This document shows, in pieces, positions 31,862 to 39,769 of a stretch of DNA of 64,000 nt. The DNA is from Blautia_A aquisgranensis (GTDB lineage Bacteria; Bacillota; Clostridia; Lachnospirales; Lachnospiraceae), in the NCBI RefSeq assembly GCF_040096615.1, contig NZ_JBBMEJ010000002.1:124001-188000 (forward strand), in the 5' to 3' direction. The notes under the pieces were generated by a model. The model did no database searches, had not been told where the DNA came from, and was given only the letters and a program-made list of their open reading frames with translations. Both the position numbers and the translations under genes were made by a program. Position 1 is the stretch's first letter. Each line of letters starts with the position of its first letter.

Positions 31862-32542
31862 ATGTTGTTGTTTATGAAGGTACTTTTTACCCAGTTTATT
31901 GCGGAAATGGGCGACAAAACACAGCTGATGCTGGTGGCGATGACATCGAAATTCAAGCTGAAGGACATTCTGATGGGAACCGGTGTTGCGATTCTGGTAC
32001 TGAACGGACTGGCTGTTCTTGCCGGTGGTCTTATCAGCACAGTGATCCCTACCTGGCTGATCCGTCTGATCGCAGGCGCAGCGTTCCTGTTTTTTGCTGC
32101 GACCACATTAAAAGGTGACGATGACGAGGAAGAAAATGTGAAGGATCGCAAGATCAAATTCGCACCGCTTTCTGTATTCTGTACATTTTTTGTTGCGGAG
32201 CTTGGAGATAAAACACAGCTTACAGCGATCACCTTCGGTGCAAATGAAGGTTTAAGTTCGGCAGTTGTTGTATGGCTTGCCTGTTCATTAGGCCTTTTTG
32301 CTGCAGATGTGATCGGACTTCTTATCGGCTATCTTCTGAAAAGCAAGGCTCCGGAAGGAATCCTTAATACGGTTGCATTTTTTATTTTCTCAATTTTCGG
32401 AATCATTACATTAAGGCAGGGATTCGGACTTCTGCTGGGAGCAGGATCTTCCATGGTACTCCCTTTGACTGTGGTGGTTACGGTTGTATTTGTGGTGGTC
32501 TGCCTGGTGTTGTATAGGAAAGGGAAGAAGAAAGCTGCTTAG
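31862..32542 (+). CDS. UPF0016/GDT1 (TMEM165-like) Mn2+ exporter
   Basis: 226 residues with six to seven membrane helices and the two family signatures EMGDKT (about 15-20) and ELGDKT (about 113-118), which supply the cation-binding acidic residues. An acidic loop (KGDDDEEENVKDRK) separates the two halves. The family exports Mn2+ (and Ca2+ in eukaryotes). The riboswitch upstream supports manganese. AAGGAG lies about 9 nt before ATG 31862. Confidence 0.92.
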   Translation: MLLFMKVLFTQFIAEMGDKTQLMLVAMTSKFKLKDILMGTGVAILVLNGLAVLAGGLISTVIPTWLIRLIAGAAFLFFAATTLKGDDDEEENVKDRKIKFAPLSVFCTFFVAELGDKTQLTAITFGANEGLSSAVVVWLACSLGLFAADVIGLLIGYLLKSKAPEGILNTVAFFIFSIFGIITLRQGFGLLLGAGSSMVLPLTVVVTVVFVVVCLVLYRKGKKKAA

Positions 32543-32568
32543 ATGATTAATCAATTATAACAATCCTG

Positions 32569-32576
32569 CATACACT
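32569..32576 (+). promoter_or_regulatory. Sigma-E-like -10 for spoIIID
   Basis: CATACACT fits the sporulation sigma-E -10 consensus (CATACANT), 29 bp before the spoIIID start. No clear -35 is visible. SpoIIID is known to be transcribed by sigma-E in the mother cell. Confidence 0.45.
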
Positions 32577-32604
32577 GTAAAAAAGCGTCTTCGGGGGCTT
32601 GGCA

Positions 32605-32736
32605 GTGAAGGATTATATAGAGGAACGTGCAGTTGAAGTAGCGGGATATATCATTGAAACAAAGGCGACTGTGAGACAGGCGGCGAAAAAGTTTGGGATC
32701 AGTAAGAGTACGGTACATATGGAAGTAACAATATAG
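32605..32736 (+). CDS. spoIIID: spoIIID, 5' part, interrupted by element 2
   Basis: From GTG 32605 the frame reads V/MKDYIEERAVEVAGY, then ATVRQAAKKFGISKSTVH, the N-terminal half and helix-turn-helix of the mother-cell regulator SpoIIID. The genuine part ends at His38 (32718). The next six codons up to TAG 32734 belong to the inserted element. Its missing 3' part is at 46859-47002 on the same strand. Joining the two at the shared ACATA (32715-32719 and 46855-46859) gives STVHKDCVERLKLINPSLAG in frame, as expected for SpoIIID. Upstream sits a sigma-E-like -10. Confidence 0.9.
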   Translation: MKDYIEERAVEVAGYIIETKATVRQAAKKFGISKSTVHMEVTI

Positions 32737-32785
32737 AACGGTTCGTTTGGGTAATAGAATAAGAAAAACCAAGGAGGAACGAACC

Positions 32786-33163
32786 ATGAAGGATTTGAAA
32801 ACTAGAATTACGGAGAATGGCATTGATTATGTACTTGTCGGGGATTATTATATCCCAGACTTGAAGCTGCCGGAGGAAAAGCGATCTATCGGTAAGTGGG
32901 GACGAATGCACAGGGAGTATCTGAAAAAGCAGTGCTACGGTAGATATTCCAGTTTACTGCTGACCGGAAAACTTTGGAGCTATCTGGAGGATTTGGACGA
33001 ACAAGCGGAGGAACGGTTTACGTGTATTGTTGATCAGATGAAAGCGGCTGAGGGAGTGACGGAGGAATTGAAGCGGAAAGATGCTATGCTTTGGGTACAA
33101 CGGTGTAATAATATTAGAAACAGAGCAGAAGAAATTGTACTGAACGAAATGGTTTATATTTAG
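32786..33163 (+). CDS. TnpV family transposon protein
   Basis: 125 residues: ENGIDYVLVGDYYIPDL, RSIGKWGRMHREYLKKQ, LLLTGKLWSYLEDLDEQAEE. TnpV proteins are common on Tn4451-like and other Firmicute transposons with serine recombinases; function unknown. AAGGAGG precedes ATG 32786. A homologue with the same motif order is at 62723-63097 in the right-hand element. Confidence 0.85.
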   Translation: MKDLKTRITENGIDYVLVGDYYIPDLKLPEEKRSIGKWGRMHREYLKKQCYGRYSSLLLTGKLWSYLEDLDEQAEERFTCIVDQMKAAEGVTEELKRKDAMLWVQRCNNIRNRAEEIVLNEMVYI

Positions 33164-33171
33164 TATGGAGC

Positions 33172-33197
33172 AGTCAGCCGAAAGGCTGGCTGTTTTT
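33172..33197 (+). terminator. Terminator after tnpV
   Basis: AGTCAGCC-GAAA-GGCTGGCT, an 8-bp stem with a GNRA loop and one G-U pair, followed by GTTTTTCTTTT. Confidence 0.85.
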
Positions 33198-33220
33198 CTT
33201 TTCCTAGCGACAGAAAATGA

Positions 33221-33276
33221 TTGACAATGTTATAAGACTGTGGTAGTCTGAAAACAAGAACAGACTACTGTAGTCT
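33221..33276 (+). promoter_or_regulatory. Promoter with two BlaI-type operators
   Basis: TTGACA (33221-33226) is followed by two 15-bp dyads: AGACTGTGGTAGTCT (33235-33249) and AGACTACTGTAGTCT (33262-33276), 27 bp apart. The first covers the -10 region (TAGTCT at 17-bp spacing). This is the usual layout for BlaI/MecI autorepression. Confidence 0.75.
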
Positions 33277-33293
33277 TATAGGAGGCGAAACAA

Positions 33294-33662
33294 GTGACAG
33301 AGGAAAATATCAAACTTTTTGATTCGGAATTAAAGGTAATGGATGTTCTGTGGAAGGATGGTGACGTGCCAGCGAAATATGTTGCAGATACTTTAAACAG
33401 AGAAGTCGGCTGGAATAAAAACACAACGTATACATTGATTAAGCGGTGTATCAATAAAGGCGCGATTGAACGAACGGAACCGGGATTTATGTGCCATGCG
33501 CTTATAGCAAAAGAACAGGTACAGGATCTGGAAACAGATGAACTTATTGATAAGATATATGATGGATCTGTTGACAAGTTGTTTGCGGCACTTCTTGGCA
33601 GAAAAAAACTTTCTATGGAGCAGATTAAGAACCTGAAGCAGATCGTCAGTGAATTGGAATGA
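33294..33662 (+). CDS. BlaI/MecI/CopY-family repressor
   Basis: 122 residues. Winged helix with LFDSELKVMDVLWKDGDVPA, then NKNTTYTLIKRCINKGAIER and a C-terminal dimerisation helix that BlaR1 would cleave. GTG start at 33294 with GGAGGCG upstream. Two dyads sit in its promoter. It is followed directly by its sensor-protease partner. No beta-lactamase gene lies in the element, so the controlled genes may be the operon itself or chromosomal. Confidence 0.88.
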   Translation: MTEENIKLFDSELKVMDVLWKDGDVPAKYVADTLNREVGWNKNTTYTLIKRCINKGAIERTEPGFMCHALIAKEQVQDLETDELIDKIYDGSVDKLFAALLGRKKLSMEQIKNLKQIVSELE

Positions 33663-33672
33663 GGTGATGTAT

Positions 33673-35697
33673 ATGAGCCTGCTGCAAATGAGTTTTCTGG
33701 GAACGGTTATTATTTTACTTATTGTGGTATTAAGGGCTGTGCTTATCAACAGATTACCGAAGAAAACATTTTTGATTTTATGGTGGATTGCATTAATACG
33801 GTTATTAGTTCCATTTTCCATAAAATCAGTCACAAGTATTTATTCTCTGTTGCAGAGTATTTATTCTGATATAAACCCAGTGAGAACGGCGCAAACGACA
33901 ACATTTTTACCCATTCATGGTAATATGCCTGAGATAGCAAATGGATTATCAGAGGCTATGGTGCAGAGAACAGAATCCATTTCGATTTTGAGTGTAATAT
34001 GGCTGGCAGGTCTGTTACTTTGTTTTGGATTTTTTGCGGTTTCCTATATAAAATGTTATCGGGAATTTCGATTTTCGCTGCCTGTTGAAAATGATATTTT
34101 GGAAGCATGGAAGGAAAAACATCCACTAAAAAGGAGTCTATCCATCCGGCAGACAGAAACCATAGCTGCACCACTTTCTTATGGTGTGATTCGCCCAGTT
34201 ATTTTAATGCCGAAAAATACAGAATGGAAAAATATTTATCAGCTTCGTTATGTGTTGGAACATGAATATGTGCATATCAGACGGCTTGATATGCTTACAA
34301 AGCTGATAATGATTGCTGCAGTATGCATTCATTGGTTTAATCCTCTTGTGTGGGTAATGTATATTCTTTTTAACAGAGATTTGGAATTATCCTGTGACGA
34401 AACCGTAGTCCGTAGATTTGGAATGGATATAAAGTCGGTATATGCAACTGCTTTAATATCTATGGAAGAAAAAAAGAGCGGACTGACACCATTATGTAAC
34501 AGTTTCAGTAAAAATGCGATTGAAGAGAGGATAAGAGCAATTATGAAGATAAAGAAGACATCTAAGTTTGCAGTAATTATAAGTGCAGTATTGGTAATTT
34601 GCGTGACAGGTGGATTTGCAACTTCCGCATCATCCTTGGAGAAAAAGACAGAGACAGCGCAAGAAAACGGTGAAACAACAGTTGCTTTAAACGAAGTGAA
34701 TATCCGGGAAGATGAATCACTTTCAAGTTCGGATGTGGAATGGTGGACAGCAGAAGAGTATGCGAAATGGCTGGACGAGGAAAAAGAAGTTCTGCAGTCT
34801 ATGATTGGTGAAAAAGCTTATACAGGCGGCGACGGATGGTTTGTATGGACACAGGAAAAGGTAGATGAGACGATTGCACTTTATGAGGATAATCTTCAAA
34901 AAATAAAAGATGGGATGAAGTTGTCGAAATCATCTGATGATGCAGTGGGAATTACAATGGCATATTCTCCGGAAAATATAGAATATGCGAAGCAGGAAGC
35001 AGAAACGGTCACCGAAAATAAAGACAGTAATGAAAATGTATTCAGCGAAGAACAGCTTTCTGAATATGCAAAAGCGGGAATAACTTACCAGAAAGAAACA
35101 GGATTTCTGATGTATGATGGAAAGACCATTGGATATTTCCGGGATGAGTTTAAGCCGGGTACTTATACAATAAGTTCCAAACGTGGAGGTACGCTTCGAG
35201 TTGAAGTGCAAAGGGAAAACTATGGCACCATCACAGACGTAAAGGCAGAACCGTTATCAGATGATTTTTGGTCAGAACCGGCGGCATTGGTTGAAAGTTC
35301 CGGCGGAGAAGCTGTAACTGCAGATGAAATGAAAGGATCTGTTTTTGAAGAAGGAGGAAGTGAGAACATAGCGGCTGATGACATGGGCGAATATAGCAGT
35401 GAAGAGGGAAAAGGTCTTAATATTGCTGTTCCACAGGAGTATGCTGATTATGGAGTATCCTGTGATGCTCAAGGAAACTGGGTTTATAATGGTAAGATTA
35501 TAGCAGATTTATATGATGAGGGAAGGGGAATCTTTTCTAACAGCAACGGCACTATGTACATTGAAGTAACGAGAGACAAAAGTGGAAAGATTAGCAGCTT
35601 TCAAAAAGTAAGCAAAAATAGAATGCAGGAATTATTTACTGAATTTAATCCGGAAACGGAAACATTTGCGGAATATAATTCAGAGGCGAAGCATTAA
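33673..35697 (+). CDS. BlaR1-type M56 membrane metallopeptidase sensor
   Basis: About 674 residues. Four N-terminal membrane helices enclose the M56 protease domain with the zinc motif HEYVH (about residue 197) and the distal DLELSCDE. A fifth helix (FAVIISAVLVICVTGGFA) follows, then a long extracellular region. That region has no penicillin-binding SxxK/SxN pattern; instead it has two related segments with YDGKTIGYFRDE and YNGKIIADLYDE. The signal is therefore probably not a beta-lactam. ATG 33673 is preferred because GAGGTG lies about 6 nt upstream; it is 10 bp after blaI. Confidence 0.8.
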   Translation: MSLLQMSFLGTVIILLIVVLRAVLINRLPKKTFLILWWIALIRLLVPFSIKSVTSIYSLLQSIYSDINPVRTAQTTTFLPIHGNMPEIANGLSEAMVQRTESISILSVIWLAGLLLCFGFFAVSYIKCYREFRFSLPVENDILEAWKEKHPLKRSLSIRQTETIAAPLSYGVIRPVILMPKNTEWKNIYQLRYVLEHEYVHIRRLDMLTKLIMIAAVCIHWFNPLVWVMYILFNRDLELSCDETVVRRFGMDIKSVYATALISMEEKKSGLTPLCNSFSKNAIEERIRAIMKIKKTSKFAVIISAVLVICVTGGFATSASSLEKKTETAQENGETTVALNEVNIREDESLSSSDVEWWTAEEYAKWLDEEKEVLQSMIGEKAYTGGDGWFVWTQEKVDETIALYEDNLQKIKDGMKLSKSSDDAVGITMAYSPENIEYAKQEAETVTENKDSNENVFSEEQLSEYAKAGITYQKETGFLMYDGKTIGYFRDEFKPGTYTISSKRGGTLRVEVQRENYGTITDVKAEPLSDDFWSEPAALVESSGGEAVTADEMKGSVFEEGGSENIAADDMGEYSSEEGKGLNIAVPQEYADYGVSCDAQGNWVYNGKIIADLYDEGRGIFSNSNGTMYIEVTRDKSGKISSFQKVSKNRMQELFTEFNPETETFAEYNSEAKH

Positions 35698-35727
35698 GTT
35701 AGTGCTAAATGAAACGAGGATGATTAA

Positions 35728-36159
35728 GTGGGAAAAATATTGCTGGTATCATTCGAGGGAGATGAGGAAGAGTTGGTAAATTCTGTTATTTCCGTGTTAG
35801 ATTCCGGCAGAGAAAAATTCCTTTTTCAGGAAATACAACTTCAATCGAAAATAAGGCATAAGGGTATAGCGATTGATTTGAAACGGAGGGAAGTTGTTCG
35901 TGATAATAGAAAAATAGAATTAACTTACACCGAGTTTGAAATCCTGCAGTTATTAGCACAAAATCCAGGAAGGGTATTTAGTAAGGAGCAGATTTATGAT
36001 GTAGTCTGGAAAGAAGCCTATTCTGGCGATTACAATATTGTCATGAGTCATATCAGCCATATTCGTGAGAAGATAGAAGATGATCCGGGCAACCCGGTAT
36101 ATATTCAAACCGTCTGGGGTGTAGGATACAAGTTTAATGAGAGGGCAGGCAGCGAGTAA
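35728..36159 (+). CDS. OmpR-type winged-helix DNA-binding protein without a receiver domain
   Basis: 143 residues. The C-terminal ~95 residues form a Trans_reg_C domain (RKIELTYTEFEILQLLAQNP, FSKEQIYDVVWKEAYSGDYN, YIQTVWGVGYKF). The N-terminal ~50 residues are too short for a phospho-receiver. GTG start at 35728. It lies 30 bp after the BlaR1-type gene and probably belongs to the same unit, acting as an unphosphorylated transcription factor. No histidine kinase is nearby. Confidence 0.8.
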   Translation: MGKILLVSFEGDEEELVNSVISVLDSGREKFLFQEIQLQSKIRHKGIAIDLKRREVVRDNRKIELTYTEFEILQLLAQNPGRVFSKEQIYDVVWKEAYSGDYNIVMSHISHIREKIEDDPGNPVYIQTVWGVGYKFNERAGSE

Positions 36160-36189
36160 ATTCGCTGCCTTTCCTTTACAGGGATGGAT

Positions 36190-37233
36190 TCAGATTTCGC
36201 TGAGTTTCAAGATAATATTGCTCTGCTGATACAGCCAGTCCGTGAATTCCGTTGGCTTGGTTGTTCCTGCCTTTACAGCTTTCTTACGCCGCAGAGCTTC
36301 TTTCTTAAAAAGGTCAAACGCAGTTTTCATTTCTTCCAGACGTTCAATCGGAAAATCAGCAGTTTTTTTGGATTTATTGATTTTATTACGCCAATTCTGG
36401 CATTCATTTTTATAAAGCAAATCATAGTTATTTTCTCTGGCTCGTTCATCAAATTCCCTTTTATTTTGAAGTGCCTGTGCTTTACGGCACTTATCACTGC
36501 ATAGTTCATAACGCTGGTTTTTTGCCAGAAAATATTTTCCACAGACTTTGCACTGACGGAAACAAAGGCCCCAGTCATTCAGCCGATTCAAGTAATAAGT
36601 GATAAGCGGATAAAAAGAGCTGTAGGCAGCTACGCATTCTGTTCTGCGCCTATTATCCGGAAACCAAAGTTCAAGTCGAGTGATTTCAGCAGGAGTGTTG
36701 CGGAAATAAAGACTGCCAGTATGAAAGCGTTCTGGTTTTCCGGTATCAGAATTAAAATTCATGACATTTTCTGTTTGGAATGCCTGAGTCAAAATTTGGA
36801 TTTTTTCTATAAAACGATCACAGGCAGTATTACGGTCACGATATTCCCTTGTAACAAGATATTCATTCCAAATACGGAATGTAGCATACATTCTCACCGG
36901 ATCACCGGTGAGATATTTTTTTGCCAGAAAATCACCAGCAGTCTGTTCCAGTGCAGGCTGTTTCCAACGGTTAGTGTGCAATGCATCACGTAGGGGAGCA
37001 AGTCCATATATATTCCAGTTCTTTTCTTTATCATATTCAAAATCTATCAGAAAACGTCCTAGAGGACGTGTTATATCATATATGACATCGTTATCTTTAT
37101 TTCCGTCCAGTCGAAAACGGATTTGCTGTTCCGTTCCGATTAAAATTCGCTCCTTCATTTTGTCTCTATCCAATGCCAGAACGAAGAGGATGTGGTCGTA
37201 GCAAGGTTCTTGCCTTATAAATTGATAAGTCAT
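36190..37233 (-). CDS. DUF6076-like zinc-finger protein
   Basis: 347 residues. The middle has a zinc-binding region CKVCGKYFLAKNQRYELCSD followed by KCRK (CxxC...CxxxC), as in CGNR-type fingers, then a Lys/Arg-rich coiled-coil tail. Proteins of this make-up are frequent on Firmicute mobile elements and have no known function. It is transcribed toward the BlaR operon and converges with it, 30 bp apart. Confidence 0.65.
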   Translation of the reverse strand: MTYQFIRQEPCYDHILFVLALDRDKMKERILIGTEQQIRFRLDGNKDNDVIYDITRPLGRFLIDFEYDKEKNWNIYGLAPLRDALHTNRWKQPALEQTAGDFLAKKYLTGDPVRMYATFRIWNEYLVTREYRDRNTACDRFIEKIQILTQAFQTENVMNFNSDTGKPERFHTGSLYFRNTPAEITRLELWFPDNRRRTECVAAYSSFYPLITYYLNRLNDWGLCFRQCKVCGKYFLAKNQRYELCSDKCRKAQALQNKREFDERARENNYDLLYKNECQNWRNKINKSKKTADFPIERLEEMKTAFDLFKKEALRRKKAVKAGTTKPTEFTDWLYQQSNIILKLSEI

Positions 37234-37549
37234 TTCTATTTGCTCCTGTTTTGTATGGTAATTTTAAAAAATATAATATTAGTTACATTTATGGTATCGC
37301 GAAAGTATTGAAAAGTCAAGATGAGATTGATAAGATACGATTGCATGGTAATTTCGTACTATGCAGTGTACTTTGACAACTTTATGACCGTCTAACCTGA
37401 GATAAACCGCCATGACCTTCGATAAAAGAAGTGAGCGCATCCGAATGGATGACGTGTTGTATGCCTTAACAGCAGTATGACTCAGGAAACAGGAAAGATA
37501 AAACGGCAATGAGAAGCTAAAAAAATGAGATCAAAAATGGAGGAACAAC
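37234..37549 (+). other. Leader region before the mobilisation genes
   Basis: No gene. TTGACA occurs at 37374-37379. The segment looks conserved and structured (several short dyads), similar to leaders found before AlpA/Mob modules, but I cannot assign it. Confidence 0.35.
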
Positions 37550-37774
37550 ATGAGTGAAAATAAGAGATTAAACAATTATGATGAACTGCCTCTTGTACTG
37601 GATGTGGCTGATATTCAGCGGATTATGGGGATTTCCAGAGTAACGGCTTATGAACTGGTTCATACACCCGGTTTTCCGGCATTTCGAAGCGGCAGATTAA
37701 TTAAGGTTAGTAAAATTGCTTTTTTCGAATGGATGGCAAAGGGGAATGGAAGGGTGCCGGAGAATAGTAACTAA
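37550..37774 (+). CDS. AlpA/excisionase-like helix-turn-helix protein
   Basis: 74 residues. A MerR/AlpA-type helix-turn-helix: LVLDVADIQRIMGISRVTAY, then PAFRSGRLIKVSKIAFFEWM. Such small proteins act as excisionases or activators of mobilisation genes. GGAGG lies 7 nt before ATG 37550. Placed upstream of the candidate oriT and relaxase. Confidence 0.8.
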   Translation: MSENKRLNNYDELPLVLDVADIQRIMGISRVTAYELVHTPGFPAFRSGRLIKVSKIAFFEWMAKGNGRVPENSN

Positions 37775-37811
37775 ATCTGGAGCAGAGCGGAGAGCGAAGT
37801 CTTTTGTGCAG

Positions 37812-37890
37812 GTTAAGGGCGGCAGCCATTGCCCAGTGAGTTGATGCGTGCGTCTACTCGTACTGGGTATTACCTGACGCAAATTCACGC
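37812..37890 (+). other. Candidate origin of transfer
   Basis: Imperfect inverted repeat CCCAGTGAGT ... ACTCGTACTGGG (about 37829-37867), plus further short dyads, lies between the AlpA-like gene and the relaxase, the usual position for oriT of MobV-type elements. No nick-site consensus was confirmed. Confidence 0.4.
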
Positions 37891-37954
37891 AGGTTTGCAG
37901 CTTCGCTGCCTTATTTAATTTGGAAAAACGTGAAAAAGGAGGGCAAGAAAATTA

Positions 37955-39193
37955 TTGAAAGCAACAAGACACAATGGACGCTCCGGGAAAAATGGCACTT
38001 ATAATCCCAGGCATAATGATCGCCGTTTCGACTTGGAAAACAGTGAACATATTGATGCTGGAAGAGTCAGAGAAAATATTTACTGGGACTGTTACCGTGG
38101 CTATACCACAATGCAGAACAGGGAAGAAGATTCTCAGGATATCAGTTTTGAGAAAATTGAATGTACTTTTTATCAGGAACATTATGGAAAATATATAGAA
38201 GCGCAGAATGAAAGAAATGCAAGAACCCGTCATACAGAGCGTAACCGATCTGTGGAAGATTTACTAAAGAACAATAAAACCTGTCCAGAGGAAACTATTT
38301 TTCAAATAGGAACAGTAGAAGAATCTGTTTCCTATGAAATATTACTTGCGGTCGTACAGGACTTTACAAAGCAGTTCACAAATCGGTTCGGTTCTCATGT
38401 CCATATTCTGGACTGGGCACTGCATTTGGACGAAGGAACGCCGCACATTCATGAACGTCATGTTTTTGATTGTGAGAATAAGTACGGGGAAATCTGTCCC
38501 CAGCAGGAAAAAGCACTGGAAGAATTAGGGATTGCACTTCCAAAACCGGATAAACCTAAAGGCCGCAATAATAATCGAAAGCAGACTTTTGATGCTATTT
38601 GCCGGACAATGCTTTTTGATATAACTCGAAAATACGGGTTGCATCTGGAAGAAGAACCGTCTTATGGAGGGCGAGATTATCTTGAAAAGCAGGATTATAT
38701 CCTGTTTAAGCAAAAGAAACAGATGAAAAACCAGACAGAAATACTGGATACACTTACTTTGAAAATTGAAGAAGTAGAAGCTTTGATCGATGAAGTTTCA
38801 GATATTGCTTACGACAAAGCTGTGGAGGTTGTGACGGATGAGGTCAGAGTGGAAACCCATAAAGAAGACATTCGTCTGGTAGAACAGTCAAAGGCGTGGG
38901 TGCTTTCCCCTGAGCGCAAGGCTTCCCAAAAAGAAAGAACTTATGCTGTAAGTCGATTGGACGGAGTAATTACCAAAATTACAAAAGCTATGCAGACAGC
39001 AGTTAAAACAATCCAGACCACGCTGATAAAACCGGAAGTCAAAAAGGTGAATACCGAACAGATTAAGAAAAAAGCCAGAAGTTCCATTCTGGATAGGCTG
39101 GCAAAAGCAAAAATTACTGCGGAACAGGAGAACCGAGAGCGATGGGAACACGAAGGAAGAACTAAATTGGGAAGGAACGATATGGAGTTGTGA
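37955..39193 (+). CDS. MobV/Pre-like relaxase
   Basis: 412 residues. The His-hydrophobic-His metal motif of Mob/Pre relaxases is visible as HLDEGTPHIHE (about 156-166). An N-terminal basic segment (ATRHNGRSGKNGTYNPRHND) and a C-terminal helical region (about 250-400) complete it. It would nick oriT and lead the strand during mobilisation by a helper. TTG start at 37955 with GGAGGG about 11 nt upstream. No coupling protein or type IV secretion genes are in the element, so it is mobilisable rather than conjugative. Confidence 0.75.
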   Translation: MKATRHNGRSGKNGTYNPRHNDRRFDLENSEHIDAGRVRENIYWDCYRGYTTMQNREEDSQDISFEKIECTFYQEHYGKYIEAQNERNARTRHTERNRSVEDLLKNNKTCPEETIFQIGTVEESVSYEILLAVVQDFTKQFTNRFGSHVHILDWALHLDEGTPHIHERHVFDCENKYGEICPQQEKALEELGIALPKPDKPKGRNNNRKQTFDAICRTMLFDITRKYGLHLEEEPSYGGRDYLEKQDYILFKQKKQMKNQTEILDTLTLKIEEVEALIDEVSDIAYDKAVEVVTDEVRVETHKEDIRLVEQSKAWVLSPERKASQKERTYAVSRLDGVITKITKAMQTAVKTIQTTLIKPEVKKVNTEQIKKKARSSILDRLAKAKITAEQENRERWEHEGRTKLGRNDMEL

Positions 39194-39214
39194 TGTAAAG
39201 AAAAGAGGAAAAGG

Positions 39215-39763
39215 ATGAATATATTTGAAGCAGTTAAACAGTCTGTGACTACCCGGCAGGCTGCAGAAAGCTATGGAATACGGGTAAACAAGAATGGAAT
39301 GGCGGTCTGTCCATTTCACCGTGACAAGAATCCAAGCATGAAAGTGGACAGGCGTTTTCATTGTTTCGGATGTCAGGCAGATGGGGATGTGATTGATTTT
39401 ACGGCACACTTGTACAATTTAAAACCAAAAGAGGCGGCAGAGAAATTGGCAAGAGATTTTTCTATACATTATGAGAACATGGGGCACAGCCCGCCACAGA
39501 GAAAACAAATCAAACGACAGCTAACACAGGAACAGAGGTATCTGCAGGCAGAAAATAGATATTTCCGTGCACTGGCAGATTACCTGCATTTGTTGAAACA
39601 GTGGAAAGAAGAGTGTGCTCCGAAACAGGTGGAAGATGTCTGGCATCCGCTGTTTATGGAGGCATTGGAAAAAATATCAGAAACAGAGTACCTGTTGGAT
39701 ACATTATTATCAGGCACATTAGAAGAACGAGTTGCCGTAGTGGTGCTCATGGGAAGGAGGTGA
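39215..39763 (+). CDS. CHC2 zinc-finger primase-like protein
   Basis: 182 residues. The DnaG-type zinc ribbon is complete (Cys32-x2-His35 ... Cys50-x2-Cys53 in CPFHRDKNPSMK and HCFGCQADGDVIDF). There is no TOPRIM catalytic domain, only a helical C-terminal part. It likely works with the helicase-type protein encoded 6 bp downstream to start element DNA replication. A homologue is at 58759. Confidence 0.85.
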   Translation: MNIFEAVKQSVTTRQAAESYGIRVNKNGMAVCPFHRDKNPSMKVDRRFHCFGCQADGDVIDFTAHLYNLKPKEAAEKLARDFSIHYENMGHSPPQRKQIKRQLTQEQRYLQAENRYFRALADYLHLLKQWKEECAPKQVEDVWHPLFMEALEKISETEYLLDTLLSGTLEERVAVVVLMGRR

Positions 39764-39769
39764 CAGCGA

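Noticed and set aside
32605..32736. spoIIID fragment as an ordinary decayed pseudogene
   Set aside because: Both halves are open, share a 5-bp core at the breakpoints, recombine exactly in frame and flank a serine recombinase, which decay would not produce.
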